DNA of 9,143 nucleotides, from positions 1 to 9,143 of the forward strand of contig JAFQKO010000061.1 of the NCBI GenBank assembly GCA_017396865.1, in the 5' to 3' direction. Source of the stretch: Clostridia bacterium (lineage in GTDB: Bacteria > Bacillota_A > Clostridia > Oscillospirales > QAKW01). The notes below the pieces were generated by a model that had not been told where the DNA came from, ran no database searches, and saw only the letters and a list, made by a program, of their open reading frames with translations. This document shows positions 1 through 6,480 of this stretch, in pieces. Within the stretch, counting starts at the first letter, position 1. The number at the start of each line of letters is the position of its first letter. The position numbers and the translations under genes are program-made.

Positions 1-885
1 AAGCGTTTGTTCACGCTCATCGTGACCGCCACTGATACCACCTGCGGCACGTTTGCCGCCAATCGCATCAATTTCATCAATAAATACGATACAGGGGGCT
101 TTTTCTTTTGCCTGCTTGAAGAGATCACGCACCTTGGAAGCGCCCATACCAACAAACATTTCCACAAATTCCGAACCGCTCATAGAGAAGAACGGAACGT
201 TAGCTTCACCGGCAACTGCCTTGGCAAGCATAGTCTTACCGGTGCCGGGAGGGCCTACGAGCAAAATACCTTTGGGCATCTGTGCGCCGATTTCGGTATA
301 CTTTTTCGGGTTGTGAAGGTAATCTACAACTTCCTGCAAGCTTTCTTCCGCTTCATCCACGCCTTCCACATCGTCAAATTTGATGCCGTTCGAAGATTTT
401 ACATAGACCTTGGCGTTAGATTTGCCCATATTAAACATCATGGAGCCGGATCCACCGCCTGCTTTTTCCATCATCTTCTTAGACAAAAACTGTCCGATGG
501 CAACAAATACAACGATCGGCAATACCCAAGTGAGCAAAAAACTTAAAAGAAAGCCGGGCTCCTCGACGACCTGACCGGAAAAGGTTGCACCGGCTTCATA
601 TAAACGGTCCGTAAGATTGGCATCGGCAACCATTGCCGTGGAATAAACCTGCTTTTCTTCCTTATCTGTAAAAGTGATTTGATTTTCCGTTTCACTAATT
701 TCTACACGACCGATATTCTTTTCTTCAATCATACTCATAAAGGTGCCGTAATCCACCTCTTTTATTTGTTGCCCTACGATCCACGGCACAATGAAAGAAT
801 TAAATAAGATGATTACGAGCAATACAATGCCGTAATAGAATATCAGTGGTTTTCTTGGTTTTTTTACTTCATTCATATTTGCCAT
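1..885 (-). CDS. ftsH: ATP-dependent zinc metalloprotease FtsH (3' end outside window)
   Basis: Membrane-anchored AAA+ protease that extracts and degrades membrane and soluble proteins. The 295 visible residues start at ATG 885-883, with GGAG (891-894) five bases upstream. Layout: short basic N-terminus, membrane segment about 14-37, an external domain about 40-108, a second membrane segment about 112-134, a Gly/Ser/Met-rich linker, then the AAA+ domain. That domain has Walker A GPPGTGKT at 211-218, the pore motif FVG in EMFVGMG, and Walker B VFIDEID around 267-273. The sequence runs out at [10 protein letters not shown], before the second region of homology and the HEAGH zinc site, so protease activity cannot be checked. 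The stretch between Walker B and HDEREQTL ([12 protein letters not shown]) is about one residue longer than in common FtsH as I recall it. It lies 12 bp after a marR stop and probably shares its promoter. FtsH is usually a stand-alone or tilS/hpt-linked gene, so this may be an accessory copy. Confidence 0.95.
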   Translation of the reverse strand, partial: MANMNEVKKPRKPLIFYYGIVLLVIILFNSFIVPWIVGQQIKEVDYGTFMSMIEEKNIGRVEISETENQITFTDKEEKQVYSTAMVADANLTDRLYEAGATFSGQVVEEPGFLLSFLLTWVLPIVVFVAIGQFLSKKMMEKAGGGSGSMMFNMGKSNAKVYVKSSNGIKFDDVEGVDEAEESLQEVVDYLHNPKKYTEIGAQMPKGILLVGPPGTGKTMLAKAVAGEANVPFFSMSGSEFVEMFVGMGASKVRDLFKQAKEKAPCIVFIDEIDAIGGKRAAGGISGGHDEREQTL

Positions 886-897
886 AATTTCTCCTTA

Positions 898-1344
898 TTA
901 CACGCCGCTGGCTTTAATGATGCGGTCGATATTTCCATTCATCACCTGAAAGCAGTGCTCCATAACCGCAAGTTCTTCTTCAGAAAGTCCTTCGAGAACA
1001 GCACCCGCAAATTTCATCTGTGCCTCTCTGCCCGTATCAATGATTGGCTGTGCCTTTTCTGTACACACAAGGAGTTCCTTTCTTCTGTCACCGGGATATG
1101 CCTTTCGTTCAAGCAAACCTTCAGAAACCATACGCTCCACGTGAGTAGAAACAATGGCTCTTTTAAGTCCTCTCAGTTCGCAAACATCTCTTGCTGTTGC
1201 CAGTTCCGGATTATTAGCAAAGAACATCAGCATCCCAAGTGCCGTTTGAGGAATACCGGTTTCCTTACTCAACGGTGTCAGCATCATTTCATAAACCAGA
1301 CCGACTTTTTTGGCGTGTCCGTTCATTTCCTGAAACGTAATCAT
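898..1344 (-). CDS. MarR-family transcriptional regulator
   Basis: 148-residue winged-helix repressor of the usual MarR length. Residues about 30-95 form the DNA-binding core: recognition region ARDVCELRGLKRAIVSTHV, then the wing EGLLERKAYPGDRRKELL with the family-typical DRR. Flanking helices would make the dimer interface. Start ATG is at 1344-1342, preceded by GAGGTG about six bases upstream. It is the first gene of a two-gene unit with ftsH (12 bp gap). Its promoter contains two related TTGGATTGTTCAA-like boxes, so autorepression, and therefore repression of ftsH, is likely. The ligand cannot be read from the sequence. Confidence in the family is high; the regulatory target is inferred from position. 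Confidence 0.93.
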   Translation of the reverse strand: MITFQEMNGHAKKVGLVYEMMLTPLSKETGIPQTALGMLMFFANNPELATARDVCELRGLKRAIVSTHVERMVSEGLLERKAYPGDRRKELLVCTEKAQPIIDTGREAQMKFAGAVLEGLSEEELAVMEHCFQVMNGNIDRIIKASGV

Positions 1345-1365
1345 ATATTACACCTCTTTGTTCTT

Positions 1366-1388
1366 TAATATTGGATTGTTCAATATTA
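1366..1388. promoter_or_regulatory. Probable MarR operator box 1 (over start site and -10)
   Basis: An 8-bp perfect inverted repeat, TAATATTG (1366-1373) and CAATATTA (1381-1388), is separated by GATTGTT. The core TTGGATTGTTCAA (1371-1383) has the TTG...CAA shape of MarR operators. It covers the predicted start site and the end of the -10, a place where a bound repressor blocks transcription. Confidence 0.65.
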
Positions 1389-1413
1389 TACAATACAAAA
1401 TAGGATAATTCAA
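1385..1413 (-). promoter_or_regulatory. SigA promoter of the marR-ftsH unit
   Basis: Read on the minus strand, -35 is TTGAAT (1413-1408), the spacer is exactly 17 bp (1407-1391) and -10 is TATAAT (1390-1385). Transcription would start near 1378, giving a 5' UTR of about 34 nt before the marR ATG. The near-consensus match and position make this the clear promoter for marR and ftsH. Confidence 0.85.
1401..1413. promoter_or_regulatory. Probable MarR operator box 2 (over -35)
   Basis: TAGGATAATTCAA at 1401-1413 matches the core of box 1 (TTGGATTGTTCAA) at most positions. It lies exactly 30 bp away, about three helical turns, on the same DNA face, and it overlaps the -35. The symmetry is poorer than in box 1, so it is probably a weaker site. 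Confidence 0.5.
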
Positions 1414-1421
1414 TGAAGAAA

Positions 1422-1517
1422 TTATGAATTTTTAGTGAACAGTAAAAGCGCCGCATTTCTGTGACTCTGCTGCGGATCAATGTTGCCGTGATAAAATTCT
1501 TCTATAAATTTACCCAT
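1422..1517 (-). pseudogene. 31-codon ORF, probable truncated remnant of a small Clostridia protein
   Basis: Starts at ATG 1517-1515 with an excellent ribosome binding site, AGGAGG (1530-1525), seven bases upstream. It encodes MGKFIEEFYHGNIDPQQSHR followed by NAALLLFTKNS and a stop at 1424-1422. The opening pattern (two acidic residues, then -YxGNIDPQ) resembles the N-terminus of small, usually 60-100 residue, proteins of unknown function common in Clostridia (DUF6809-like, from memory). The rest of such a protein is missing, and the marR promoter begins immediately afterwards. I therefore read it as a decayed 5' stump, though a functional leader peptide cannot be excluded given the intact ribosome binding site. 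No convincing promoter of its own was found: TACAAT at 1552-1547 lacks a well-spaced -35. Confidence 0.45.
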
Positions 1518-1570
1518 ATTGTTACCTCCTTTGATTTTCTACCATAATTGTACTCAAGCATAAAACAAAA

Positions 1571-1622
1571 AAGGGCAAGAAAAAAGAGAGAAGCCGAAAC
1601 TTCTCTCAATTCTCTTGCCCTT
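1571..1622 (-). terminator. Nested intrinsic terminator of the araM-HAD-radC operon
   Basis: The outer stem pairs AAGGGCAAGA (1571-1580) with TCTTGCCCTT (1613-1622). The inner stem pairs GAGAGAAG (1586-1593) with CTTCTCTC (1600-1607) around a 6-base loop. On the minus strand the inner hairpin is followed at once by a T6 run, and the outer stem ends in TTTTTTGTTTT. There are thus two U-tracts and two possible termination structures in one 52-base element. It lies 70 bp past the radC-like stop and insulates the marR-ftsH block. Confidence 0.85.
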
Positions 1623-1692
1623 CGCAATGCTCAGCGTTCCCAATAAAACATAACTGTCCTTAGCAACCCTGCTCATTCCGCTCAAGGCTTTT
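1623..1692. other. Intergenic stretch without recognised content
   Basis: Seventy bases between the terminator and the radC-like stop codon. I see no ORF, promoter or convincing hairpin here. It would form the 3' untranslated tail of the operon transcript. Confidence 0.5.
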
Positions 1693-2430
1693 TTAATCAA
1701 ATTGTAAATATCCGCAGTTTTTCATGGAGGTGCCACAGCCATCGCAAACCACGATATGATCCAGCAGCTTAAAGCCGTGCTCGCCCAGCTCATAGCGCAG
1801 AAAGCGGGTGGCGTTGACATCCTGACTGGACGGGATCGGATCGCTGAAATGATTGTGGCCGACCACAACGTACCGCGCCCCATGCTCTGCCGCATTGAAG
1901 ATGATCCGCTCGGCCTGAACCTCCACCGCATCGATCGTGCCGACGAATTGAACCTCGCATTTGAGCAACCGCCGCTCCTCGTCCATAAAGATGGCAACGA
2001 AGGTTTCCTCGGTGCGGCCGATGAACTGCCGCAGCATCAGATCCATGATCTGCCTTGGATTGGTGATCCGCAACGACTGATCGAATTCCTCCGACCAATA
2101 GCGGCGGGCAATCCCCGGCAGCAGCCGCAGCATAAACGCCACGTTCGGCCCCACCTGATTGATTTCGGTAAGCTTTTCCTCCGGCGCATCCAACACACCC
2201 TGCAGGCTGCCGAAGGCATTAATCAGCTCATGGGCAATCCCGTTGGTATCCTTTTGCAGCAGCACGTAGCCCAGCAACATTTCCAACAGCTCATAGTCGT
2301 TGAACCGATCAGCGCCATGCTCGCGGTAGCGCGCCCTCAGCCGCGCCCGATGCCGTTCATGGGGGTTGCCGCTCTGCTCCTCTTCCTCCTGCAGCTCAAA
2401 ATCCTGCAGATCAAACTCCTGCTCGATCAA
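1693..2430 (-). CDS. RadC-like JAB/JAMM domain protein
   Basis: 245-residue member of the RadC (UPF0758) group. An acidic N-terminus (EEEE at 15-18) leads into the usual HERHRARLRARYREHG segment and a helix-hairpin-helix-like region ending near LTEINQVGPNVAFMLRLL. A C-terminal JAB fold follows. Metal-site residues: a Glu in RTEETFVAIF near 140, H192 and H194 in GHNHFSDPIPSSQD, S201 and D204. Canonical RadC has HNHPSG followed by a longer loop to PSxxD; here Pro is Phe and the loop is one residue shorter. RadC function is unsettled, and despite its name a DNA-repair role is doubtful. The start is TTG (2430-2428), overlapping the TGA of the upstream phosphatase frame; GAGG lies about ten bases upstream and no in-frame ATG is near, so translation is probably coupled. 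Last gene of the operon. Confidence 0.88.
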   Translation of the reverse strand: MIEQEFDLQDFELQEEEEQSGNPHERHRARLRARYREHGADRFNDYELLEMLLGYVLLQKDTNGIAHELINAFGSLQGVLDAPEEKLTEINQVGPNVAFMLRLLPGIARRYWSEEFDQSLRITNPRQIMDLMLRQFIGRTEETFVAIFMDEERRLLKCEVQFVGTIDAVEVQAERIIFNAAEHGARYVVVGHNHFSDPIPSSQDVNATRFLRYELGEHGFKLLDHIVVCDGCGTSMKNCGYLQFD

Positions 2431-3201
2431 TGATCCATAACCTCATAGACCCCGTTCAGCACGTACTTGGGGCGATAGGGGAAGCGCTGCAGATCTTCCT
2501 TAGCGGTCACGCCACTCAATACCAGAACGGTATCGATCTCCGATTCCACGCCGGCCACGATATCGGTATCCATGCGGTCGCCGATGATGGCGATATCCTC
2601 CTCATCACAGCCCAACAGCTCCAGGCCGCAACGCATCATCAGCGGATTGGGCTTACCGAGATAATAGGCCTGCTTACCGGTGGTCAGCTCGATGGGCGCC
2701 ACCATGGAGCGGCAGGCGGGAACGATCATGCCGTCCTTGCCGGGGCCGGTGAGGTCAGGGTTGGTGCCGATCAGCTTGGCGCCGCCGTGCAAGTTCCACC
2801 GCCTTGAGGATATTGGCATAGTTATAGTTGGTGGTCTCGCCGACTACCACGTAGTCGGGATTGACGTCGTTCATGGCGATGCCCGCATTATACAGCGCAT
2901 TGAGCAAGCCCGGCTCACCGATGACGTAGGCGGTACAGCCCGGCTTTTGCTTGGCCAGATAGGCGGCGGTAGAAAGCGCCGAGGTATAGAAATGGGATTC
3001 ATCCACGTCCAGCCCCAGCCGCTGCAGCTTAAGCTGCAGCTCCTTGGGGGAGCGCTCGGAGCTGTTGGTGAGGAACAGGAACTTCTTATTCTCCTTATAC
3101 AGCCACTCAACAAAATCCTTTACCCCGGGCAACAGCTCGTTTTGATGGTAGATAACACCATCCATATCACAGATAAAGCCTTTTTTCTCACTTAATTTCA
3201 T
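2427..3201 (-). pseudogene. HAD-IIA (NagD/AraL-type) phosphatase interrupted by a frameshift
   Basis: A haloacid-dehalogenase-type sugar or nucleotide phosphatase split over two frames. Frame one starts at ATG 3201-3199 (AAGGAG at 3214-3209, overlapping the araM stop). It carries motif I CDMDGV (D12, D14), motif II FLTNSS and a cap region up to NYANILKAVELA. The second frame resumes at HGGAKLIGTNPD and carries motif III YYLGKPNP and motif IV IIGDRMDTD, ending at 2427. The break is at 2787-2792. The span is 775 nt; two extra bases would give 777 nt and 258 residues, the normal family length, and restore normal spacing. GCGCAC reduced to GCAC would explain it. As written, only a 148-residue piece without motifs III-IV is made. 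It could be a true pseudogene, phase variation, or a sequencing/assembly error; apart from the shift every motif is intact, which favours error or a recent event. Confidence 0.85.
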
Positions 3202-3212
3202 GGGTATTCTCC

Positions 3213-4493
3213 TTAATCAAGGTAATCCATCGCATCAATGCCCATCATCGGGAAGAGGCGGGGCAGATGCAGGCGATAACGCATATAATTGTGATACCGC
3301 AGAGCATCGGTCATAAATTCATCGGAAACGCCGACCTCGGAGGCATGGATGGGTGCGCCCGCCTTCTGCATGGCCTCGATCAGCTTATCATTTTCGGGCA
3401 GCAGCTCGAAGATATACTTGCGGATCTCGGGCCACTTCTCCTCCAGCATCTTAGGATCGACCCGATCGGTGATGGTGGGGTTATTGAGCTTCTTGACGTC
3501 GGGAAGCATCTTCTCGTCGTAGTGGGCGAAGACGTCCTCCCAATCGGTCTTATCCTCGGTGCAATGGATGGTCTCCACCCGCTCGGCGAGGTTGCGATAG
3601 ATGCGGTTGCAATAAACGGTGGCAACGCCGACCTTGCGGCCATGGAAATCGGGCCAGATGCCCTTGATGACCTTATGGCATTCCAGATAGTGGGAGACCA
3701 CGTGCTCGGTGCCGCTGGCGGGGCGGGAGCAGCCTGCCAGCTTCATGGCCAGACCGGTCATAACCAGCGCTTCCATGACGGCGCCTGCCGCCTCCTCGCT
3801 CTCCTCGGTGATCCGATCGGCGAGGGCAAAGATCTTATCGGTTGCCTCCTTGGTGATGGCGGCAACGTTTTCACAATAGTATTCATCGATCAGCATCCGT
3901 GCAATATGCCAATCCACCAGACCGATATACTTGGCTATCATATCGCCGAAGCCGGAGGACTTCAGGATCACGGGCGCCTTGGCCAAAATGGCGGTATCAC
4001 CGATAATGATACGGGGCTGAGCCGCCTGCCAGGAGGACTTAAAGTTATTCTCAATGATGGGGGCGGTATCGGATGCAAAGCCGTCCATGGAGGGGGCGGT
4101 GGCGAAGATACAATACTGCTTCTTCTCCTCATAGGCCGCCACACGGCAGATATCGTTCAAAGAACCGGTACCGACAGAGATGACGCCGCCGACGTCGAAC
4201 AGCATCGCCTCCACCTCACGCACCTGCTCTACGCGGGCATACATCATATTTTCATAGATCAACTGCTTGACGTGGAAGCCTGCCTCGTTGAGGCTCTCCA
4301 GCAGCCCTTCGCTGACCTTGATGGTGTTCTGATCGGCGACCAGCAGAACGTCCTTGGGGAAGTCTGCCTTGGCGAGGATCTCGCCGGTTTTATGTACCAG
4401 CCCGCTGCCGATCTCCACGATCTCGGTATCAAAGGTATGCACCTTCCCGCAGGGGCAATTTTCCAAATTCTTCAAAAAATGATTTAAATCCAT
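3213..4493 (-). CDS. araM: sn-glycerol-1-phosphate dehydrogenase (AraM/EgsA family)
   Basis: 426 residues; reduces dihydroxyacetone phosphate to sn-glycerol-1-phosphate with NAD(P)H, a cytosolic step known from archaeal lipids and, in Bacillus, from heptaprenylglyceryl phosphate synthesis. Seen: N-terminal CPCGKVH; nucleotide-binding SVGTGSLND (GTGS at 108-111, D114); TAPSMDGFAS at 132-141; metal ligands D184 (GFGDMIAK), H264 (GTEHVVSH) and H284 (DFHGRKVG). These are the expected Asp-His-His of the metal-dependent dehydrogenase/dehydroquinate synthase fold. Start ATG 4493-4491 has GGGAGG seven bases upstream. First gene of an operon with a HAD-IIA phosphatase and a RadC-like gene, 11 bp before the phosphatase ATG. 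It is somewhat longer than B. subtilis AraM; the extra length is C-terminal. A related polyol dehydrogenase is less likely. Confidence 0.9.
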   Translation of the reverse strand: MDLNHFLKNLENCPCGKVHTFDTEIVEIGSGLVHKTGEILAKADFPKDVLLVADQNTIKVSEGLLESLNEAGFHVKQLIYENMMYARVEQVREVEAMLFDVGGVISVGTGSLNDICRVAAYEEKKQYCIFATAPSMDGFASDTAPIIENNFKSSWQAAQPRIIIGDTAILAKAPVILKSSGFGDMIAKYIGLVDWHIARMLIDEYYCENVAAITKEATDKIFALADRITEESEEAAGAVMEALVMTGLAMKLAGCSRPASGTEHVVSHYLECHKVIKGIWPDFHGRKVGVATVYCNRIYRNLAERVETIHCTEDKTDWEDVFAHYDEKMLPDVKKLNNPTITDRVDPKMLEEKWPEIRKYIFELLPENDKLIEAMQKAGAPIHASEVGVSDEFMTDALRYHNYMRYRLHLPRLFPMMGIDAMDYLD

Positions 4494-4526
4494 TTTTAAA
4501 CCTCCCGAATTTTTATTTCACCTTAA

Positions 4527-4555
4527 ACTATACCATAATTATACAGTTTTTTCAA
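4527..4555 (-). promoter_or_regulatory. SigA promoter of the araM operon
   Basis: Minus strand: -35 TTGAAA (4555-4550), 17-bp spacer, -10 TATAGT (4532-4527) with an extended TGG just before it. The predicted start site is about 30 nt upstream of the araM ATG. It lies back to back with the PHP-gene promoter; the two -35 boxes are 20 bp apart. Confidence 0.85.
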
Positions 4556-4575
4556 TAGACATCTTGTAAAAGAGA

Positions 4576-4604
4576 TTGCAATCGACCCACCGGTTTGTTA
4601 TAAT
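4576..4604 (+). promoter_or_regulatory. SigA promoter of the PHP phosphoesterase gene
   Basis: -35 TTGCAA (4576-4581), spacer exactly 17 bp, -10 TATAAT (4599-4604) with an extended TGT. The -10 region TGTTATAATAAAAG (4596-4609) is identical to that of the HAD gene promoter at 8044-8057. Confidence 0.85.
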
Positions 4605-4637
4605 AAAAGCACAAAAAACAAAAAGGAGCGTATGACC

Positions 4638-5537
4638 ATGAAATTCTATGCCAACCTGCATCTTCATTCCACCCATTCCGACGGCAAATACGATCCCACC
4701 ACGCTGGCGAAAATCGCCCATCAAGAGGGCTACCGTGCGGCGGCGCTGACCGATCACGACACCGCCACCGGCTGTGCGGAATTTAAGGCCGCCTGCGAAG
4801 CGCTGGGGATGGAGGCCATCTTCGGCGTGGAATTTTCCGCTCCCACCTCCCTCTATACCCGCCCCAACGGCAAGGCGGGCAGCTTTCATATCACCGCCTA
4901 TCATTTCGACCCCGAATACCCCGCCATGAAGGATTACCTCGATCAGATGGGCCTGCGGGAGCGGGATCAGACCCGTATCCTCTTTGAGCGCGGTCTGCGG
5001 CTGGGGCTGATCCAAGGCATCACCTGGGAGGAAGTTTTAGAGCATAACAAGGGCATTGCATGGCTCTGCAACGAGCACGTCTTTGCCGCCATGAAGGCTA
5101 AGGGGCTGGCCACCGATCTGGACTACCGCTCCTTCTTTGAAAACGTTTACGGCCCCCACCGCAGCACGGTTCCGCCCCTCTGCCCCTTTAAGCAGGTGGA
5201 GGAGATCATTGCGCTGGTGCATGAGGCGGGCGGCATTGCGCTGGTAGCCCATCCCCACAATCAGCTTCAATACCTCGACGCGCTGATCGAAATGGGCATC
5301 GATGGGCTGGAGGTCTGGCACCCCGACCTGACCGAGGAGGAAAAGGCGGAAGCCTATCGGCTGGGATTGGAAAAGAATCTCTACATCTCGGGTGGCTCCG
5401 ACCACAGCGGTCTTTGCGGCGGGCAATATGCCACCTACACCGATCCCCGCACCTCACGCCACTACATTGAGCCCCTCTCTGTCGGCACCACCAAGGAATA
5501 CTTCGAAGAGATCCGCGACCGCATCAAGCATCGATAA
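4638..5537 (+). CDS. PHP-domain metal-dependent phosphoesterase (TrpH/YciV-like)
   Basis: 299 residues. PHP proteins of this group hydrolyse phosphoesters such as 3',5'-bisnucleotides or trim RNA 5' ends (E. coli YciV/RNase AM), using a trinuclear metal site. The ligand set is complete: H8 and H10 with D15 (NLHLHSTHSDG), H40 (LTDHD), E65 (GVEFS), H84 (SFHITAY), H205 (VAHPHN), D255 and H256 (GGSDHSG). A middle insertion, about residues 92-185, with an arginine-rich RERDQTRILFERG helix, is the variable specificity region. I chose ATG 4638 over ATG 4632 because AAGGAG (4623-4628) would be only three bases from the latter and nine from the former. It is transcribed alone, divergently from araM, and ends at a terminator three bases after its stop. 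The physiological substrate is unknown. Confidence 0.9.
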   Translation: MKFYANLHLHSTHSDGKYDPTTLAKIAHQEGYRAAALTDHDTATGCAEFKAACEALGMEAIFGVEFSAPTSLYTRPNGKAGSFHITAYHFDPEYPAMKDYLDQMGLRERDQTRILFERGLRLGLIQGITWEEVLEHNKGIAWLCNEHVFAAMKAKGLATDLDYRSFFENVYGPHRSTVPPLCPFKQVEEIIALVHEAGGIALVAHPHNQLQYLDALIEMGIDGLEVWHPDLTEEEKAEAYRLGLEKNLYISGGSDHSGLCGGQYATYTDPRTSRHYIEPLSVGTTKEYFEEIRDRIKHR

Positions 5538-5539
5538 AA

Positions 5540-5575
5540 AAATTCCTCAAATCATCGAAATGATTTGAGGAATTT
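5540..5575. terminator. Bidirectional intrinsic terminator
   Basis: A perfect 16-bp stem, AAATTCCTCAAATCAT (5540-5555) with its complement at 5560-5575, around a CGAA loop. It is followed by TTTCTTTATTT on the plus strand and by a run of Ts ending the stem on the minus strand. It separates the convergent PHP gene (stop 5535-5537) and ABC permease gene (stop 5580-5578) and serves both. Confidence 0.9.
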
Positions 5576-5577
5576 CT

Positions 5578-6480
5578 TTATTTCATTTTCTTCTTCAAAA
5601 ACTTATTCTGCAAAATATAGACCACAACCAAAACCGCAGTCACGCCGCCGAGGATTCCGTACATCTGCGGAACGGTGACCGCATGATCGAGCAGCTCGGG
5701 ATTGCAGTCGGTCATATCCCGCAGGCCGTCGATGACCTGTTGGGGCAGGCCGTCCTGCTCCATCGCCTCAAACACCCCTTGCATGGCATGGTTGCGAAAC
5801 AGCGAGGTGCCATAGGTACCGGGCAGGAAAGAGACCACCGTTTGCAGCCCCTCCCCGAAGGAGGAGATGGGCATATAAGCGCCGCAGATAAAGCCGTAGC
5901 CTGCGCTGACGATACTGCCCACCGCCGAGACCTGCCCTTGGGTGCTCAAAAAGAAGTTGACCACCGAGGAAAGGGCGGTGCCGAACATCGACAGCAAAAA
6001 GACGTCCAAGATCAAATACAACACGTCGGACATCGAGAGATACCAGCCCGTATTGACGATATAAATGAGGCAAGCGCCCAGCGCCACCAGACTGATCACC
6101 AAGGTCACCAGCGCGGTTGCGATATAATAGGACAGGGAAAGAACGGATGCCTTCACGGGGGTAATGGTGAGATCGCGGCGGGCACCGCTGAATTTATCCT
6201 GCACCATCAGCATATTGGCGCAAAAGGCAACGGTCACGCAGGAGACCGCCAGCAAGGAGGACACCAACTGACCGCCGACAAAGCCGTTGATCAGCCCATC
6301 AGAGATGATGCCGCCCGCCTCGCCCATCGCCTGCCGCACCGAATCCTCAAAGACGTTACCCAAAAAGGTGGTATACAAAACCAGCAGGATCAGCGGAGTG
6401 ATCAATGAGGTAAAAAACATTCCCTTATCCTTAAAAAAGAGCTTGATATTGCGCCGCATCAGCGCGAGCATCGTTTTCAT
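5578..6480 (-). CDS. ABC-2 type transporter permease
   Basis: 300-residue integral membrane subunit of an export-type ABC transporter. A cytoplasmic N-terminal amphipathic stretch (LMRRNIKLFFKDKG) precedes the first membrane segment, about 21-41. An external loop with GGIISDGLINGFVGG follows, then further segments around LVSSLLAVSCVTVAFCANML, SYYIATALVTLVISLVALGA, LILDVFLLSMFGTALSSVV and VGSIVSAGYGFICGAYM. The last segment near 276-292 ends in a basic tail (KKKMK). Length and layout fit the DrrB/NodJ-like ABC-2 family for drugs, lipids or polysaccharides. The start ATG overlaps the ATPase stop (ATGA), so one transporter of two translationally coupled subunits is expected. The substrate is not readable; TetR control suggests a toxic or signalling compound. 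Confidence 0.92.
   Translation of the reverse strand: MKTMLALMRRNIKLFFKDKGMFFTSLITPLILLVLYTTFLGNVFEDSVRQAMGEAGGIISDGLINGFVGGQLVSSLLAVSCVTVAFCANMLMVQDKFSGARRDLTITPVKASVLSLSYYIATALVTLVISLVALGACLIYIVNTGWYLSMSDVLYLILDVFLLSMFGTALSSVVNFFLSTQGQVSAVGSIVSAGYGFICGAYMPISSFGEGLQTVVSFLPGTYGTSLFRNHAMQGVFEAMEQDGLPQQVIDGLRDMTDCNPELLDHAVTVPQMYGILGGVTAVLVVVYILQNKFLKKKMK

Noticed and set aside
1541..1580. Promoter for the 31-codon ORF
   Set aside because: TACAAT at 1552-1547 has only TTGCCC at a 20-bp spacing, inside the terminator stem; too poor to claim.
1756..2433. 225-codon plus-strand frame antisense to the radC-like gene
   Set aside because: Low-complexity, Gln/His/Leu-rich translation typical of a shadow frame, no start signals, and full overlap with a real gene.
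3267..4487. 406-codon open frame on the plus strand antisense to araM
   Set aside because: No ribosome binding site or recognisable domain. The minus-strand frame has every G1P dehydrogenase motif; long antisense frames are expected from GC-rich third positions.
4557..4575. Possible operator between the divergent -35 boxes (TCTT...AAGA)
   Set aside because: Only a 4-bp mirror arm without an extended match; indistinguishable from chance in AT-rich DNA.
4632..4637. Earlier ATG of the PHP gene
   Set aside because: Only three bases from AAGGAG; the ATG at 4638 has better spacing and gives the usual MKFYANLHLHS start.
5683..6408. 241-codon plus-strand frame antisense to the ABC permease
   Set aside because: Its translation is rich in His, Gln and Gly with no domain; the opposite strand encodes a clear ABC-2 permease.
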